From Pseudomonadota bacterium (GTDB lineage: Bacteria; Pseudomonadota; Alphaproteobacteria; Sphingomonadales; SMXR01), in NCBI GenBank assembly GCA_022566215.1, contig JADFJJ010000007.1, positions 1-59,222 of the forward strand: 59,222 nucleotides of DNA, written 5' to 3'. Shown in pieces: positions 36,733-45,964 of this stretch. Position 1 is the first letter of the stretch; each line of letters starts with the position of its first letter. The translations under genes were made by a program, and so were the position numbers. The notes beneath the pieces were generated by a model. The model searched no databases, was not told the origin of the DNA, and was given only the letters and a program-made list of their open reading frames with translations.

Positions 36733-39273
36733 TTAAAGAGTTTTCTTTTGCTCTCTGGTCTCGAAAAGTTCAATGATATCGCCGGCCTTGAAGTCGATGT
36801 AATTTTCCAGGCTGAGACCGCACTCAGTGCCCGCCTTGACCTCTTTAACCTCATCCTTGAAGCGCCTCAAGGAATCTATCTTGCCGGTGAAAATTACCGT
36901 ATCGTCACGCAGTAGCCGGGCCTTGGCGTCGGCCTTTGCGACCCCTTCAAGCACCACGCAGCCCGCGGCCTTGCCCTTCTTGCCGGCGGAAAAGACATCC
37001 TTGATCTCCACCAGGCTGATAACATTTTCAATGATCGCCGGCGGAAGCTTGCCTTCCATGGCGGTTTTCACGTCGTCCACGACATCATAGATGACCGAAT
37101 AATACTTGATCGGCACCCCCTCTTTTTCCGCGGTATCGCGCGCCTGTTTGTTGGCGCGGACATTAAAGCCGATGATAAAGCCGTCCGAGGCGCTGGCCAG
37201 CGTTACATCGGATTCGGTGATGCCGCCGACCCCGGCATGGACGATATTGGCCTGGATTTCCTCATTGCCGATTTTCTGCAGCGCCAGCGAGATGGCCTCG
37301 GCCGAGCCCTGGACATCGGCCTTGATAACGATCGGGAAACTTTCCGCCTGGTCTTCTTTCATGGCCGAAAACATGTCCTCCAGGGATACCACGCTGCGGG
37401 CGACGCGCTTGTTTTTCATTTGCTCCTGGCGGTATTCTGAAACCTCACGGGCGCGGGCTTCGTTCTTGACCACGGAAAACACGTCCCCCGCCGAAGGCGC
37501 GCCGTTCAGGCCAAAAATTTCCACCGCCATCGAAGGTCCGGCCTCTTTTAGCTTGGCGCCCTTGTCATCCAGCAACGCCCGGACTTTGCCCCATTCAGCG
37601 CCGGCGACAACGATATCCCCGGTCTTTAAAGTCCCGCGCTGGATCAAAAGGGTTGCGATCGGTCCGCGGCCCTTATCCAGCCTGGCCTCAATTACGGCGC
37701 CTTCGGCGTTGCGATCGGGGTTGGCTTTCAAATCCAGTAATTCGGCCTGGAGCAGTATGGCTTCTTCGAGTTTGTCGAGGCCTTCTTTTTTCTTGGCGGA
37801 AACTTCGACATCCAGAGTGTCGCCGGACATTTTTTCGACCACCACTTCGTGTTGCAGCAGCTCATTGCGGACCTTGTCCGGGTTGGCGCCGGGAACATCC
37901 ATTTTATTAATGGCGACGATCAGCGGAACCTTCGCCGCCTTGGCATGGTTGATCGCCTCAACCGTCTGCGGCATGACACCGTCGTCGGCGGCCACCACCA
38001 GCACCACGATATCGGTGACCTTGGCCCCCCGTGAGCGCATTTCGGTAAAGGCCTCATGGCCCGGGGTATCCAGGAAGGTGATTTTCTGGCCGGATTTCAG
38101 GATCACCTGGTAGGCGCCGATGTGCTGGGTGATGCCGCCGGCCTCGCCGGAGACCACATCGGTTTTGCGGAGGACATCCAGAAGCGATGTTTTGCCATGG
38201 TCGACGTGACCCATGATGGTCACCACCGGGGCTCTCGGCTTGAGCGATTTGGGATCGTCCTTTTCCCCTTCCAGGCCAATCTCCACGTCGGCCTCTGAAA
38301 CCCGCTTGATGGTGTGGCCAAATTCAGCAACCACCAGTTCGGCGGTGTCCTGGTCCAGGGTCTCGTTAATTGCCGCTGTGACCCCCATGTTAATCAATAC
38401 CCGGATTACCGCCACCGCTTTTTCCGCCATGCGGTTGGCCAGTTCCTGGACCGTAATATTTTCCGGCACCACCACTTCGCGGGATTTCTTGGCGCTGGTA
38501 TCCTGGCCCATTGCCGCCCGTTTGTGTTTTTCCTTGGCGCGTTTCAGGGCCGCCAGGGAACGGGGCCTGAGCTCATCACCGCCGTCGAGCGCATTGGCTA
38601 CCGTCAGCTTGCCGCTGCGCCGCCTTTCCCCGCCAATTTTTTTCAATTTGGCGTGGCGTTTTTTCTCAGTTTCTTTTTTATGCGCGCGGATTTCCTCGTC
38701 CCGGATTTTATGGGTGTCCGGCTTGGGGGGGGCCGCGGCTTTCTCCCTTTGAGCCTCATCCAGAGCCTTTTGGGCCTCGGCTTCGGCGGCGGCCTTTTGC
38801 TCAGCTTCCTTTTCCGCCTTGAACTTGGCGTCTTCTTCCACCTTGAGACGCGCTTGTTCTTCCTCGCCGCCCTGGGCTTTTTGTTCCTCCTGTTCGCGGT
38901 CGTGATCTTCAGCCGCTTTTTCGCGCTGGCGTTTTTCCTCGGCCGCCCGCATGCGGTCTTCCTCGGCCTGGCGGATGGCGTCTTTGAGGGCCTCGACCCG
39001 GGCATCCCGTTCCTTGGAGGTCAGTTTTTCATCGCCCTCGGGGGAGCGCTCTTCCGCGGGTTTTTTGGGCTTGAGGGAGAAGTTTTCCTCGACCACCGCT
39101 GGGCCGGCGGGGGCTTCAGCGCCCCTTTTCAGGATCCTGCGGCGCTTTCTTTCCACCACCACCGGCTTGGTCCGCCGGGGGGGAAGACCTGGGCGCGGCT
39201 TGCCGGGCTCGGGGGGTTTGCCACCGACCGGGCCGGGTTTGTCCGACAATGTCAATTTTCGATCGTCACTCAT
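36733..39273 (-). CDS. infB: Translation initiation factor IF-2
   Basis: GTPase that brings fMet-tRNA to the 30S subunit. The 846-residue protein has a long low-complexity N-terminal region (about residues 1-260) rich in Pro, Lys, Glu and Ala, which ends in a conserved IF2_N segment ([18 protein letters not shown]). The GTPase follows with G1 [13 protein letters not shown]3 DTPGHEAF and G4 NKMD, then domains II, III and the fMet-binding domain IV. The C-terminal domain ends [10 protein letters not shown]. The N-terminal tail length varies freely in the family. The usual ylxR gene between nusA and infB is missing. Confidence 0.97.
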   Translation of the reverse strand: MSDDRKLTLSDKPGPVGGKPPEPGKPRPGLPPRRTKPVVVERKRRRILKRGAEAPAGPAVVEENFSLKPKKPAEERSPEGDEKLTSKERDARVEALKDAIRQAEEDRMRAAEEKRQREKAAEDHDREQEEQKAQGGEEEQARLKVEEDAKFKAEKEAEQKAAAEAEAQKALDEAQREKAAAPPKPDTHKIRDEEIRAHKKETEKKRHAKLKKIGGERRRSGKLTVANALDGGDELRPRSLAALKRAKEKHKRAAMGQDTSAKKSREVVVPENITVQELANRMAEKAVAVIRVLINMGVTAAINETLDQDTAELVVAEFGHTIKRVSEADVEIGLEGEKDDPKSLKPRAPVVTIMGHVDHGKTSLLDVLRKTDVVSGEAGGITQHIGAYQVILKSGQKITFLDTPGHEAFTEMRSRGAKVTDIVVLVVAADDGVMPQTVEAINHAKAAKVPLIVAINKMDVPGANPDKVRNELLQHEVVVEKMSGDTLDVEVSAKKKEGLDKLEEAILLQAELLDLKANPDRNAEGAVIEARLDKGRGPIATLLIQRGTLKTGDIVVAGAEWGKVRALLDDKGAKLKEAGPSMAVEIFGLNGAPSAGDVFSVVKNEARAREVSEYRQEQMKNKRVARSVVSLEDMFSAMKEDQAESFPIVIKADVQGSAEAISLALQKIGNEEIQANIVHAGVGGITESDVTLASASDGFIIGFNVRANKQARDTAEKEGVPIKYYSVIYDVVDDVKTAMEGKLPPAIIENVISLVEIKDVFSAGKKGKAAGCVVLEGVAKADAKARLLRDDTVIFTGKIDSLRRFKDEVKEVKAGTECGLSLENYIDFKAGDIIELFETREQKKTL

Positions 39274-39371
39274 TCATCCAGGTCCTGTTTATCGCCAGCT
39301 CTTGTAATCCGGGCTTTTTTCCGTGCCAACCGTTTAGCTCAGGTTCGGCCCTTTAACAAGGCTGCCCGGTT

Positions 39372-41039
39372 TTATGCCTTGTCGGCATCCGCCTCTTTTT
39401 CCTCAGCCGGAGCTTCCTCTTCCGCTGCTCCTTCTTCTGCTGCTCCTTCTGCCGCTTCTTCCGCTGCTTGTTCCGCCGCTTTCTGCTCCTTGGCGCTGGC
39501 CACCGCGGCCAGATCCTCTTTGGTGATCCACCCGGCCTTGAGGCGGGCGTCCAAAACCATGTCACCGGCCTCGGCCTCGGTCAGGTCGCTGTCCTTAAAG
39601 GGAGCATCAGCGCCGAAGATCAACTCGTCAGCGGCAAATCCCGCAAAGTCTTCGAGGGTTTTGGTGCCTGCTTCACCCAGAGTGACCAGCATTTCAGGGG
39701 TCAGGCCCTTTACCGCCGCCAGGTCGTCGGCGACGCCGAGTTTCTTGCGCTTCTTGTCCGCTTCTTTTTTCCGGCTCTCGAGGGCATCGACAGCACGCTG
39801 CTGCAACTCGGACACCAGCCCTTCATCAAATCCTTCAATGGCGACCAGCTCTTCGGCCTCGACAAACGCCACTTCCTCCAGTTCGGAAAAGCCCTCCACC
39901 ACCAGAAGCTGGGCCAGGGTTTCATCCACATCCAGGGTTTTGGCGAACATTTTGCTGCGGGTCTTGAACTCTTCCTGGCGCCGTTCAGATTCTTCCGCTT
40001 CGGTCAGGATGTCGATCACCCAGCCGGTCAGTTTCGAAGCCAGCCTGACGTTCTGCCCGCGGCGTCCAATGGCCAGCGAAAGCTGGTCGTCCGGGACCAC
40101 CACTTCAATACGGCGTTCGTCTTCATCCAGAACCACCTTGACCACCTGGGCCGGGGCCAGGCCGTTTACAATCAGAGCGGCGGGATCCTGGGTAAAGGCA
40201 ATAATGTCAATTTTCTCGCCCTGGAGCTCGCTCACCACCGCCTGAACGCGGCTGCCGCGCATGCCGACACAGGCACCAACCGGGTCGATCCCGCTATCGT
40301 TGGAAATGACCGCGATCTTGGCCCGGCTTCCGGGATCACGGGCAACCGCCTTGATCTCGATCACGCCGTCATAAATCTCCGGAACTTCCTGGGCGAACAG
40401 CTGCGCCATGAACTCGGGCACGGTCCGCGAAAGAAAAATCTGCGGTCCCCGGTTTTCCTTCCGGACATCCATGATATAGGCGCGGATGCGCTCGTTGTTG
40501 CGCATGTGTTCCCTCGGGATCACATGGTCGCGCGGGATAATCGCCTCGGCCCGGCCCAGATCGACAATGACGTTGCCGTATTCAATCCGCTTGACCACAC
40601 CGGTGATAATTTCACCAACCCGGTCCTTGAACTCTTCGTACTGGCGCTCGCGCTCGGCGCTCCGCACCTTTTGCACAATCACCTGCTTGGCGGTCTGGGC
40701 GGAAATGCGGCTGTAATCAATGGGCGGCAGGGGCTCGGCGATAAATTCTCCCACCTCAGCCTCCGGCTTGTCCTTGCGCACTTCGTCGAGCGAGATTTCG
40801 GTGCTGACGTTTTCGACCTCTTTCACAACCTCACGGATGCGGAACAGCCGCAAGTCGCCATTTTCGCGATCGATCTGGGCGCGGATGTTGTTTTCCATGC
40901 CGTAACGGGCCTTGGCCGCCTTTTGAATGGCTTCCTCCATGGCCTCGATCACGATTTCCTTGTCGATTGCCTTTTCCCTGGCGACCGCTTCCGCGATCTG
41001 CAGGATTTCCAGTTTGTTAGCTCCAACTGCCAGCGCCAT
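39372..41039 (-). CDS. nusA: Transcription termination/antitermination protein NusA
   Basis: RNA polymerase-associated factor for pausing, termination and antitermination. From the ATG at 41039 (MALAVGANKLEILQIAEAVA) it has 555 residues: N-terminal polymerase-binding domain, S1 domain near 135-200 (GEIITGVVKRIEYGNVIVDLG), two KH domains (with the GMRGSRVQAVVSEL and GRRGQNVRLASKL loops), and C-terminal repeat domains. The last 40 or so residues are an Ala/Glu-only tail (EEAAEGAAEEGAAEEEAP) produced by imperfect GCTGCTCCTTCTTC-type DNA repeats. It follows rimP by 38 bp. Confidence 0.96.
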   Translation of the reverse strand: MALAVGANKLEILQIAEAVAREKAIDKEIVIEAMEEAIQKAAKARYGMENNIRAQIDRENGDLRLFRIREVVKEVENVSTEISLDEVRKDKPEAEVGEFIAEPLPPIDYSRISAQTAKQVIVQKVRSAERERQYEEFKDRVGEIITGVVKRIEYGNVIVDLGRAEAIIPRDHVIPREHMRNNERIRAYIMDVRKENRGPQIFLSRTVPEFMAQLFAQEVPEIYDGVIEIKAVARDPGSRAKIAVISNDSGIDPVGACVGMRGSRVQAVVSELQGEKIDIIAFTQDPAALIVNGLAPAQVVKVVLDEDERRIEVVVPDDQLSLAIGRRGQNVRLASKLTGWVIDILTEAEESERRQEEFKTRSKMFAKTLDVDETLAQLLVVEGFSELEEVAFVEAEELVAIEGFDEGLVSELQQRAVDALESRKKEADKKRKKLGVADDLAAVKGLTPEMLVTLGEAGTKTLEDFAGFAADELIFGADAPFKDSDLTEAEAGDMVLDARLKAGWITKEDLAAVASAKEQKAAEQAAEEAAEGAAEEGAAEEEAPAEEKEADADKA

Positions 41040-41077
41040 GATCGTACTCCTTAGGTAAGTTTGCGACACTGTTAATG

Positions 41078-41572
41078 TTAAGTTGCTTGCCCTTTCAGGG
41101 AAGCTGTGGCCAGCTCGTCGGTCAGGATAAGCTTGGCCTTTTCGATATTTTCAAATTCCACTTCTTTTTCACCGTCCTTGGTCAAAATTCTTATTTTGCC
41201 CTTCTCTTCTCCGGCCAGCTTGCCCCGGAACCGCTTCTGGCCTTCAACCGGGGTTTTGGTTTCCAGCTTGGCTTCAAGGCCGGCAAAGTCCCGGAAATCC
41301 TTCAGCCGCGTCAGCGGCCGGTCGATCCCGGGCGAGGAAACCTCCAGAACATATCCTCCGGTCATCGGGTCTTCGACCTCCAGGATCGCCGAAAGCTCCC
41401 GGCTCAGCCTGGCGCAGTCATCCACCGTTATGGTCCGGTCCGGGCGTTCCGCCATGACCTGGATGGCGGGCCGGCCGGTCCCTGTGATGCACAGGCGCAC
41501 CAAATTAAAACCCAGCCCCTCAATGGCGGGCTCCAAAAGGTTTGCCAATCTTTTCTCAAGCGCCGATGGCAT
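41078..41572 (-). CDS. rimP: Ribosome maturation factor RimP
   Basis: Assists maturation of the 30S subunit. The 164-residue protein has the two expected domains: an N-terminal alpha/beta domain with LANLLEPAIEGLGFNLVRL and DCARLSRELSAILEVED, then YVLEVSSPGIDRPLTRLKDF (the family signature) leading into a C-terminal Sm-like barrel (KIRILTKDGEKEVEFENIEKAKLI). It is the first gene of the nusA-infB cluster and has a promoter and an intrinsic terminator in its leader. Confidence 0.95.
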   Translation of the reverse strand: MPSALEKRLANLLEPAIEGLGFNLVRLCITGTGRPAIQVMAERPDRTITVDDCARLSRELSAILEVEDPMTGGYVLEVSSPGIDRPLTRLKDFRDFAGLEAKLETKTPVEGQKRFRGKLAGEEKGKIRILTKDGEKEVEFENIEKAKLILTDELATASLKGQAT

Positions 41573-41619
41573 CAGCGAACCTCCGCCGGGTTTGTTTCAC
41601 GCCGGTCATTCGGGCAATC

Positions 41620-41642
41620 AAAAAAAGCGGGCCCAAGCCCAC
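41620..41642 (-). terminator. Intrinsic terminator in the rimP-nusA-infB leader
   Basis: On the minus strand GTGGGC-TTGG-GCCCGC forms a 6-bp stem with a 4-nt loop and is followed by seven T residues (41626-41620). It lies 48 bp upstream of the rimP start and downstream of a plausible promoter, so it would act on the nusA operon transcript as an attenuator, or end trmB transcripts, or both. Confidence 0.7.
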
Positions 41643-41678
41643 TTCCCGCCGAATTGAATGTCGTGAAGATGCTTTCTC

Positions 41679-41708
41679 ATAATATAAGTCGGGAAATTTT
41701 GCAATCAA
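41679..41708 (-). promoter_or_regulatory. Probable promoter of the rimP-nusA-infB operon
   Basis: On the minus strand TTGATT (41708-41703), 18 bp, TATTAT (41684-41679), in an AT-rich patch after trmB. The transcript would start near 41672 and run through the terminator at 41620-41642 before reaching rimP. Confidence 0.5.
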
Positions 41709-41741
41709 GAAATGAAAAAAATGCTCCCGCGCCTGGGGTTA

Positions 41742-42437
41742 TCAGGTTCGGACGAAAGTCAGGTAAGCGCATTTGGCGTCTGATTTTTTGGCCTTTGCGG
41801 CATAGCGGGTCTGATACCAGCCGGCGGGCGGGATACGCCAGTCCGCCGCCCGCCCCGCGGTCCATTTAAAATCGGTGCGGGGCTGCATCTGGACCATGGT
41901 CCAGGCCATGTAAACGGGGTGGTCGGTGCCGATCCTGAGCTCAGCGCCCCTTTTCATGACCCGGGCGAGGGCATCCAGGTTCGCCTGCGAGACAAACCGC
42001 CGTTTAGCGTGACGGGCCTTGGGCCAGGGGTCGGGGTGGAGCAGAAAAACCCGGCCGATGCTGTCATGTTTCAGGGCCTCAAGGACATGCCGGGCGTCAT
42101 CAGGATAGATGCGGACATTATGCAAACCTTGTTCGTGAATTTTTGTCACCAGACCGGCAATGCCGTTGATAAACGGCTCGCACCCGATGAGCCCTGCCCG
42201 GGGGTGCGCTTGTGCCTGAAGCGCAAGGTGTTCGCCCTTGCCAAAACCAATTTCCAGCCACACCCGGGTAGGGGTAAAGTCAAACAGGGTCCGGGGGTCC
42301 AGGCTGCCCGGGTCAAGGTTTTCCACCGAGAAGGAAACGCCCGGTAAAACTTCCTTCAGCAATCGTTCCTGGCGGGCGGAAAGTTTCTGGCCCTTGCGGC
42401 GGCCATAAAATTTTTCCCGGTATTCTCTGGCGCTCAT
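41742..42437 (-). CDS. trmB: tRNA (guanine(46)-N7)-methyltransferase
   Basis: SAM-dependent methyltransferase that makes m7G46 in the tRNA variable loop. In the 231-residue protein the SAM site is VWLEIGFGKGEHLALQAQAHP near residues 79-99, and the family motif LHPDPWPKARHAKRRFV near 152-168 holds the catalytic and RNA-contacting residues. The basic N-terminus (FYGRRKGQKLSARQ) suits tRNA binding. It sits between metK and rimP in the same orientation, the conserved alphaproteobacterial order. Confidence 0.95.
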   Translation of the reverse strand: MSAREYREKFYGRRKGQKLSARQERLLKEVLPGVSFSVENLDPGSLDPRTLFDFTPTRVWLEIGFGKGEHLALQAQAHPRAGLIGCEPFINGIAGLVTKIHEQGLHNVRIYPDDARHVLEALKHDSIGRVFLLHPDPWPKARHAKRRFVSQANLDALARVMKRGAELRIGTDHPVYMAWTMVQMQPRTDFKWTAGRAADWRIPPAGWYQTRYAAKAKKSDAKCAYLTFVRT

Positions 42438-42466
42438 CGAATGATTCTATCGGATCGAAGAATGCC

Positions 42467-43633
42467 CTAGAACTGCGCTTTCAGGGTGTCCACCAGATCG
42501 GTCTTTTCCCAACTGAAAGAACCGTCCTCCCTGGGCTGGCGGCCGAAGTGACCGTAAGCGGCGGTTTGGGCGTAAATAGGCCGGTTGAGCCCCAGGCGTT
42601 CGCGGATTGCTCTTGGGCCCAAGTCTATCATTTCCACGAAAAGTTTGGCGAGTTTTTCTTCATCCACCTGGCCGGTGTTGAAAAGGTTGACGTCTACGCT
42701 CAATGGTTTCGAGACCCCAATGGCATAGGATAACTGGATCAGGCAGTTTTCCGACATCCCGGCGGCAACGACATTTTTCGCCAGATAGCGGGCCATATAG
42801 GCGGCCGAGCGGTCAACCTTGGTCGGATCCTTGCCGGAAAATGCCCCGCCCCCATGGGGCGCCGCGCCGCCGTAGGTGTCGACAATAATTTTCCTTCCGG
42901 TAAGGCCGGTGTCGCCATCCGGACCGCCGACCACAAACTGCCCGGTCGGGTTGACGTAAAATTCCTCTTCCGGGCACATCCACCCTTCGGGAAGAACCTC
43001 CTGAACATGGCCGCGGATATATTCGCGCAACTCCGATCCGGTAAAATCCGGTTTGTGCTGGGTTGAAACCACAATCGAAGTGGCGCGCACCGGCTTGCCG
43101 TCTTTATACTGCAAGCTGACCTGGCTTTTGGAATCGGGCTCCAGCCCCGGCGCCTTGCCGGAATGCCGGTCCCGGGCCATGGATCTGAGAATTTCATGGG
43201 CATACTGGATCGGGGCCGGCATCAGGCCATCGGTTTCAGTGCAGGCATAACCGAACATAATCCCCTGGTCGCCGGCGCCTTCGTCCTTGTTGTGTGAAGC
43301 ATCCACGCCGATCGCGATGTCTTCGGATTGAGGATGCACATAAGAGGTGAACTCGGCGTCCTTCCAATGAAAGCCCGGTTGCTCATAGCCAATGTCGCGG
43401 ACCGCCTGGCGGGCGACTTTTTCCAGGACATCAGCGGTAATGCTTTGCGGCCCGCGGACCTCGCCGGCGATAATAATACGGTTGGTTGTAACCATGGTTT
43501 CCACGGCCACGCGGGAATGGGGATCTTCCTCCATATACTTGTCGAGAATGCTGTCTGAAATCCTGTCGGCCACCTTGTCCGGATGCCCCTCGGACACGGA
43601 TTCACTGGTAAAAAGATAGTTTTTGATCGACAC
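42467..43633 (-). CDS. metK: S-adenosylmethionine synthetase
   Basis: Makes SAM from methionine and ATP. Motifs in the 388-residue protein include [16 protein letters not shown] near the start, [15 protein letters not shown] (ATP loop), [22 protein letters not shown] (phosphate and K+ binding) and the acidic and lysine residues of the tripolyphosphatase site. I chose the GTG at 43633 because AGGAG lies 7 nt upstream; the track start at 43648 is a TTG inside that ribosome site region. The leader contains a compact RNA structure (separate entry). Confidence 0.96.
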   Translation of the reverse strand: MSIKNYLFTSESVSEGHPDKVADRISDSILDKYMEEDPHSRVAVETMVTTNRIIIAGEVRGPQSITADVLEKVARQAVRDIGYEQPGFHWKDAEFTSYVHPQSEDIAIGVDASHNKDEGAGDQGIMFGYACTETDGLMPAPIQYAHEILRSMARDRHSGKAPGLEPDSKSQVSLQYKDGKPVRATSIVVSTQHKPDFTGSELREYIRGHVQEVLPEGWMCPEEEFYVNPTGQFVVGGPDGDTGLTGRKIIVDTYGGAAPHGGGAFSGKDPTKVDRSAAYMARYLAKNVVAAGMSENCLIQLSYAIGVSKPLSVDVNLFNTGQVDEEKLAKLFVEMIDLGPRAIRERLGLNRPIYAQTAAYGHFGRQPREDGSFSWEKTDLVDTLKAQF

Positions 43634-43640
43634 GGTTTTC

Positions 43641-43696
43641 TCCTGCAATCTTTACCGGCTTTAAATTGAATTTTTCAGGTGATGCAACCTCAAGCA
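43641..43696 (-). promoter_or_regulatory. Structured metK leader, candidate SAM-responsive riboswitch
   Basis: The transcript would begin close to CTTGAGG. AGGT-TGCATC-ACCT forms a small hairpin; TTGA before it can pair with TCAA after it; and the loop TGCA can pair with TGCA adjoining the AGGAG ribosome site. This H-type pseudoknot that hides the Shine-Dalgarno recalls the compact SAM-II and SAM-V classes, which regulate SAM metabolism. I judge by pattern only; no covariance search was possible. Confidence 0.4.
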
Positions 43697-43700
43697 CGGA

Positions 43701-43730
43701 CGTATACCAGCAAGCTCCGGGACTATTCAA
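43701..43730 (-). promoter_or_regulatory. Probable metK promoter
   Basis: On the minus strand TTGAAT (43730-43725), 18 bp, TATACG (43706-43701). The predicted start near 43694 yields a leader of about 60 nt that coincides with the structured element. Confidence 0.45.
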
Positions 43731-43769
43731 GCAAAAGAGATTAAATTTTACAGCTCTTGCCAGACAAGT

Positions 43770-43795
43770 AAAAGGCCGGGGAAAACCGGCCTTTT
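43770..43795. terminator. Bidirectional terminator hairpin between HTH gene and metK
   Basis: AAAAGGCCGG-GGAAAA-CCGGCCTTTT, a perfect 10-bp stem with a six-base loop, 21 bp after the HTH gene stop. T-runs of four flank it on either strand. It separates HTH transcription from metK, which therefore has its own promoter. Confidence 0.65.
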
Positions 43796-43816
43796 AAAAA
43801 GTTGAAATTTTTGCCC

Positions 43817-44218
43817 TTACTTCCCGGACTGGGCCACCGCCTTCACCAATTCAAAGGTTTTCTTTCTCACTTTGGGATCGGAGATTTTGTAATAGGCGCG
43901 AACCAGCTCAAGCGTTTCCCGCTTTGCCAGCTGATCCTGCTCAAAGGTCTCGGGATTTGTATCGCTTAAACCCCGGGCCCGTCTGACCGTCTCCGCCTGC
44001 ATGTCCTCAAAAAAATAGCCGACCGGGACATCCAAAATATGCGATAATTTATAAAGGCGGCTGGAGCCAATACGGTTGGCCCCTCTTTCATATTTTTGAA
44101 TTTGCTGAAAAGTAAGGCCAAGGGCATTTCCCAATTTTTCCTGGCTCATTCCAAGGAGGGTGCGGCGCATTCTGACGCGTGAGCCGACATGAATATCAAT
44201 CGGATCTGGTGTGGACAT
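43817..44218 (-). CDS. XRE-family helix-turn-helix regulator
   Basis: A 133-residue cytoplasmic DNA-binding protein. The Cro/C1-type HTH spans about residues 14-68 (RVRMRRTLLGMSQEKLGNALGLTFQQIQKYERG, then SRLYKLSHILDVPVGYFFED). The C-terminal half is helical (ELVRAYYKISDPKVRKKTFELV). A gene of this type lies between lnt and metK in many alphaproteobacteria, but its targets are not established. The upstream 150 bp are very AT-rich and contain a perfect palindrome that could be an autoregulatory site. Confidence 0.9.
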   Translation of the reverse strand: MSTPDPIDIHVGSRVRMRRTLLGMSQEKLGNALGLTFQQIQKYERGANRIGSSRLYKLSHILDVPVGYFFEDMQAETVRRARGLSDTNPETFEQDQLAKRETLELVRAYYKISDPKVRKKTFELVKAVAQSGK

Positions 44219-44323
44219 AATTTTATTAACCCGGCTTGTTGGTGTTGTTCTCTTGGCTTCTTCCTTTAGGGGGTATCCTGATAACCTTCAAGACTATAAT
44301 TTCAATATATTTCAGATTTTATA

Positions 44324-44337
44324 TTTTAATATTAAAA
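44324..44337. promoter_or_regulatory. AT palindrome upstream of the HTH gene
   Basis: TTTTAATATTAAAA, a perfect 14-bp palindrome, lies about 105 bp upstream of the HTH start in a stretch (about 44290-44390) that is almost free of G and C. It is a candidate site for the HTH protein or for an AT-binding regulator such as MucR. Confidence 0.3.
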
Positions 44338-44367
44338 ATAATAAATTTTTGAATTTTTATTTCAAAT

Positions 44368-45945
44368 TTAACGGTAATCTTGTTTTGGATCGCTTTTAAT
44401 AATTATCCCGATTGTCAAAAAAGCAAACACCATAACCAAGAAAATTATACTACCGTAAACCGAGTAAAGCGTCTTTTGCACAAGCGGGCGGGGCAAGGCC
44501 ACATCCAAAAAACCAGTTTGTCCCAAACCCAGTTTGCCGGTCACCCGTCCGAGCGGATCCACCACCCCTGAAATACCACCTCCGGCCACCCGAACAACCG
44601 GAATACCCTCCTCCACCGCCCGCATCCGGGCCATTTCAAAATGCTGGTATGGACCCGGGGTCACGCCGAACCAGGCATCATTGGTCAGGTTGAGAAACCA
44701 GGCCGGATTTTCGTTCGGGGCAACCACATTGCCGGGGAAAATAATCTCGTAACACACCAGCGGACTGAACCGGGGCAAGCCCGGCAGTTTCATGGTTTTC
44801 AAACCCGCCCCGCGGGAAAAATCGCTGGAGCCCACGACCAGGGCGTTTAAACCCATTCGGCCGAGATATTCCCGAAATGGAATATATTCGCCAAACGGAA
44901 CCAGGTGGACTTTGTCATAAATATCCAGCACCTCACCGCCTGGGGCCAAGGCATAAACGCTGTTGAAGACCTTGTCCTCTTCCTCACCCCCATAGCGGTT
45001 GGCCCCGGAAATCAATGTAACCTCGTCCCCCAACGCTTCAGCCAGATAGCCGCGAACCACCGGATCGCCAACATCAAAGGGAATAGCGGTTTCCGGCCAA
45101 ACAAGATACCGGACCGGCGTTCCCTCCGCGGTAAGCGGGGTGCTCAGCATAATATGCCGGTCAAGATTCCTGCGCAGCAGGGCGGGGTCCCATTTTTCCC
45201 TCTGTGGGATGTTGGCCTGAACCAGACGAAGGGTTATCCCTTCATGATATTCGGTGGTCACCGCACCAAGCCGGGCCCAGCCAAGCAAGGCAACCGCCGC
45301 CAGCATCAGGACGCCCATCAGGGTCATCCCGAACCGGTCATAGCGGGGGACGGCTTTGTCAAAAAGGGCGACAAACAACCCGGCCGCAAGCAGCGTCAGG
45401 GCTCCCAGACCATAGCTGCCGACCAGCGCCGTCATCTGGATCATTTCCTCATAAGGCCACCAGATGGATGAGGTAGTGTTCCAGGGAAAGCCCAATTCTC
45501 CCGATCCCCGCAGCCATTCAAAAAAAGAATAAATCCCGGCAAAAATCAGCGCCCGGGGGGCCCATTTTGACCCCCAGAAATTCCTCGAGATCATGAACGC
45601 CAGGGCGGGAAACAGGCTCATGTACATGACCAGTAAAACCACCGCGATCGGAGCGGTCCAATGGGGCACGTTCGATTGCGCCAGAAAAGATTCCCCGACC
45701 CAGTAAAGGCTCATGCCAAAATAACCAGCCCCGAAGGCAAAACCGAGGGCAAAAGCCCGCCATCCTCTCTTGGCCCGGCTCAGCAGTATCAGCACCAGGG
45801 GGAGACTGACCATAAACAACAGCGTAAACGGGTAGGGCGGCAGTGAAAAAGCGGCCAGGGCGCCCAAGAAAGCAGTCAGCGCCAGCGCCGATTTTCCGGT
45901 TTGCGCCTTAACGAAATCGCCCGTTCTACCTAACACCCCCAGCAT
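44368..45945 (-). CDS. lnt: Apolipoprotein N-acyltransferase
   Basis: Adds the third acyl chain to the N-terminal cysteine of lipoproteins at the periplasmic face of the inner membrane. The 525-residue protein has about six N-terminal membrane helices and a nitrilase-type catalytic domain. The catalytic triad is visible as Glu in VWPETAIPF, Lys in YDKVHLVPFGE and Cys in LVCYEIIFP. A final membrane helix (SIIFLVMVFAFLTIGIII) completes the usual layout. It follows hlyC by 19 bp in the conserved ybeY-hlyC-lnt order. Confidence 0.95.
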   Translation of the reverse strand: MLGVLGRTGDFVKAQTGKSALALTAFLGALAAFSLPPYPFTLLFMVSLPLVLILLSRAKRGWRAFALGFAFGAGYFGMSLYWVGESFLAQSNVPHWTAPIAVVLLVMYMSLFPALAFMISRNFWGSKWAPRALIFAGIYSFFEWLRGSGELGFPWNTTSSIWWPYEEMIQMTALVGSYGLGALTLLAAGLFVALFDKAVPRYDRFGMTLMGVLMLAAVALLGWARLGAVTTEYHEGITLRLVQANIPQREKWDPALLRRNLDRHIMLSTPLTAEGTPVRYLVWPETAIPFDVGDPVVRGYLAEALGDEVTLISGANRYGGEEEDKVFNSVYALAPGGEVLDIYDKVHLVPFGEYIPFREYLGRMGLNALVVGSSDFSRGAGLKTMKLPGLPRFSPLVCYEIIFPGNVVAPNENPAWFLNLTNDAWFGVTPGPYQHFEMARMRAVEEGIPVVRVAGGGISGVVDPLGRVTGKLGLGQTGFLDVALPRPLVQKTLYSVYGSIIFLVMVFAFLTIGIIIKSDPKQDYR

Positions 45946-45964
45946 GCTTGACCTTTATACCCCT

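Noticed and set aside
37106-38113. 335-aa plus-strand serine-rich ORF
   Set aside because: Antisense to the infB GTPase domain.
38314-40245. 643-aa plus-strand ORF
   Set aside because: It is antisense to infB and nusA, and its serine- and phenylalanine-rich composition reflects the reverse complement of charged low-complexity coding DNA.
39468-41054. 528-aa plus-strand ORF
   Set aside because: Antisense to nusA, which has complete S1 and KH domains; no ribosome site or family resemblance.
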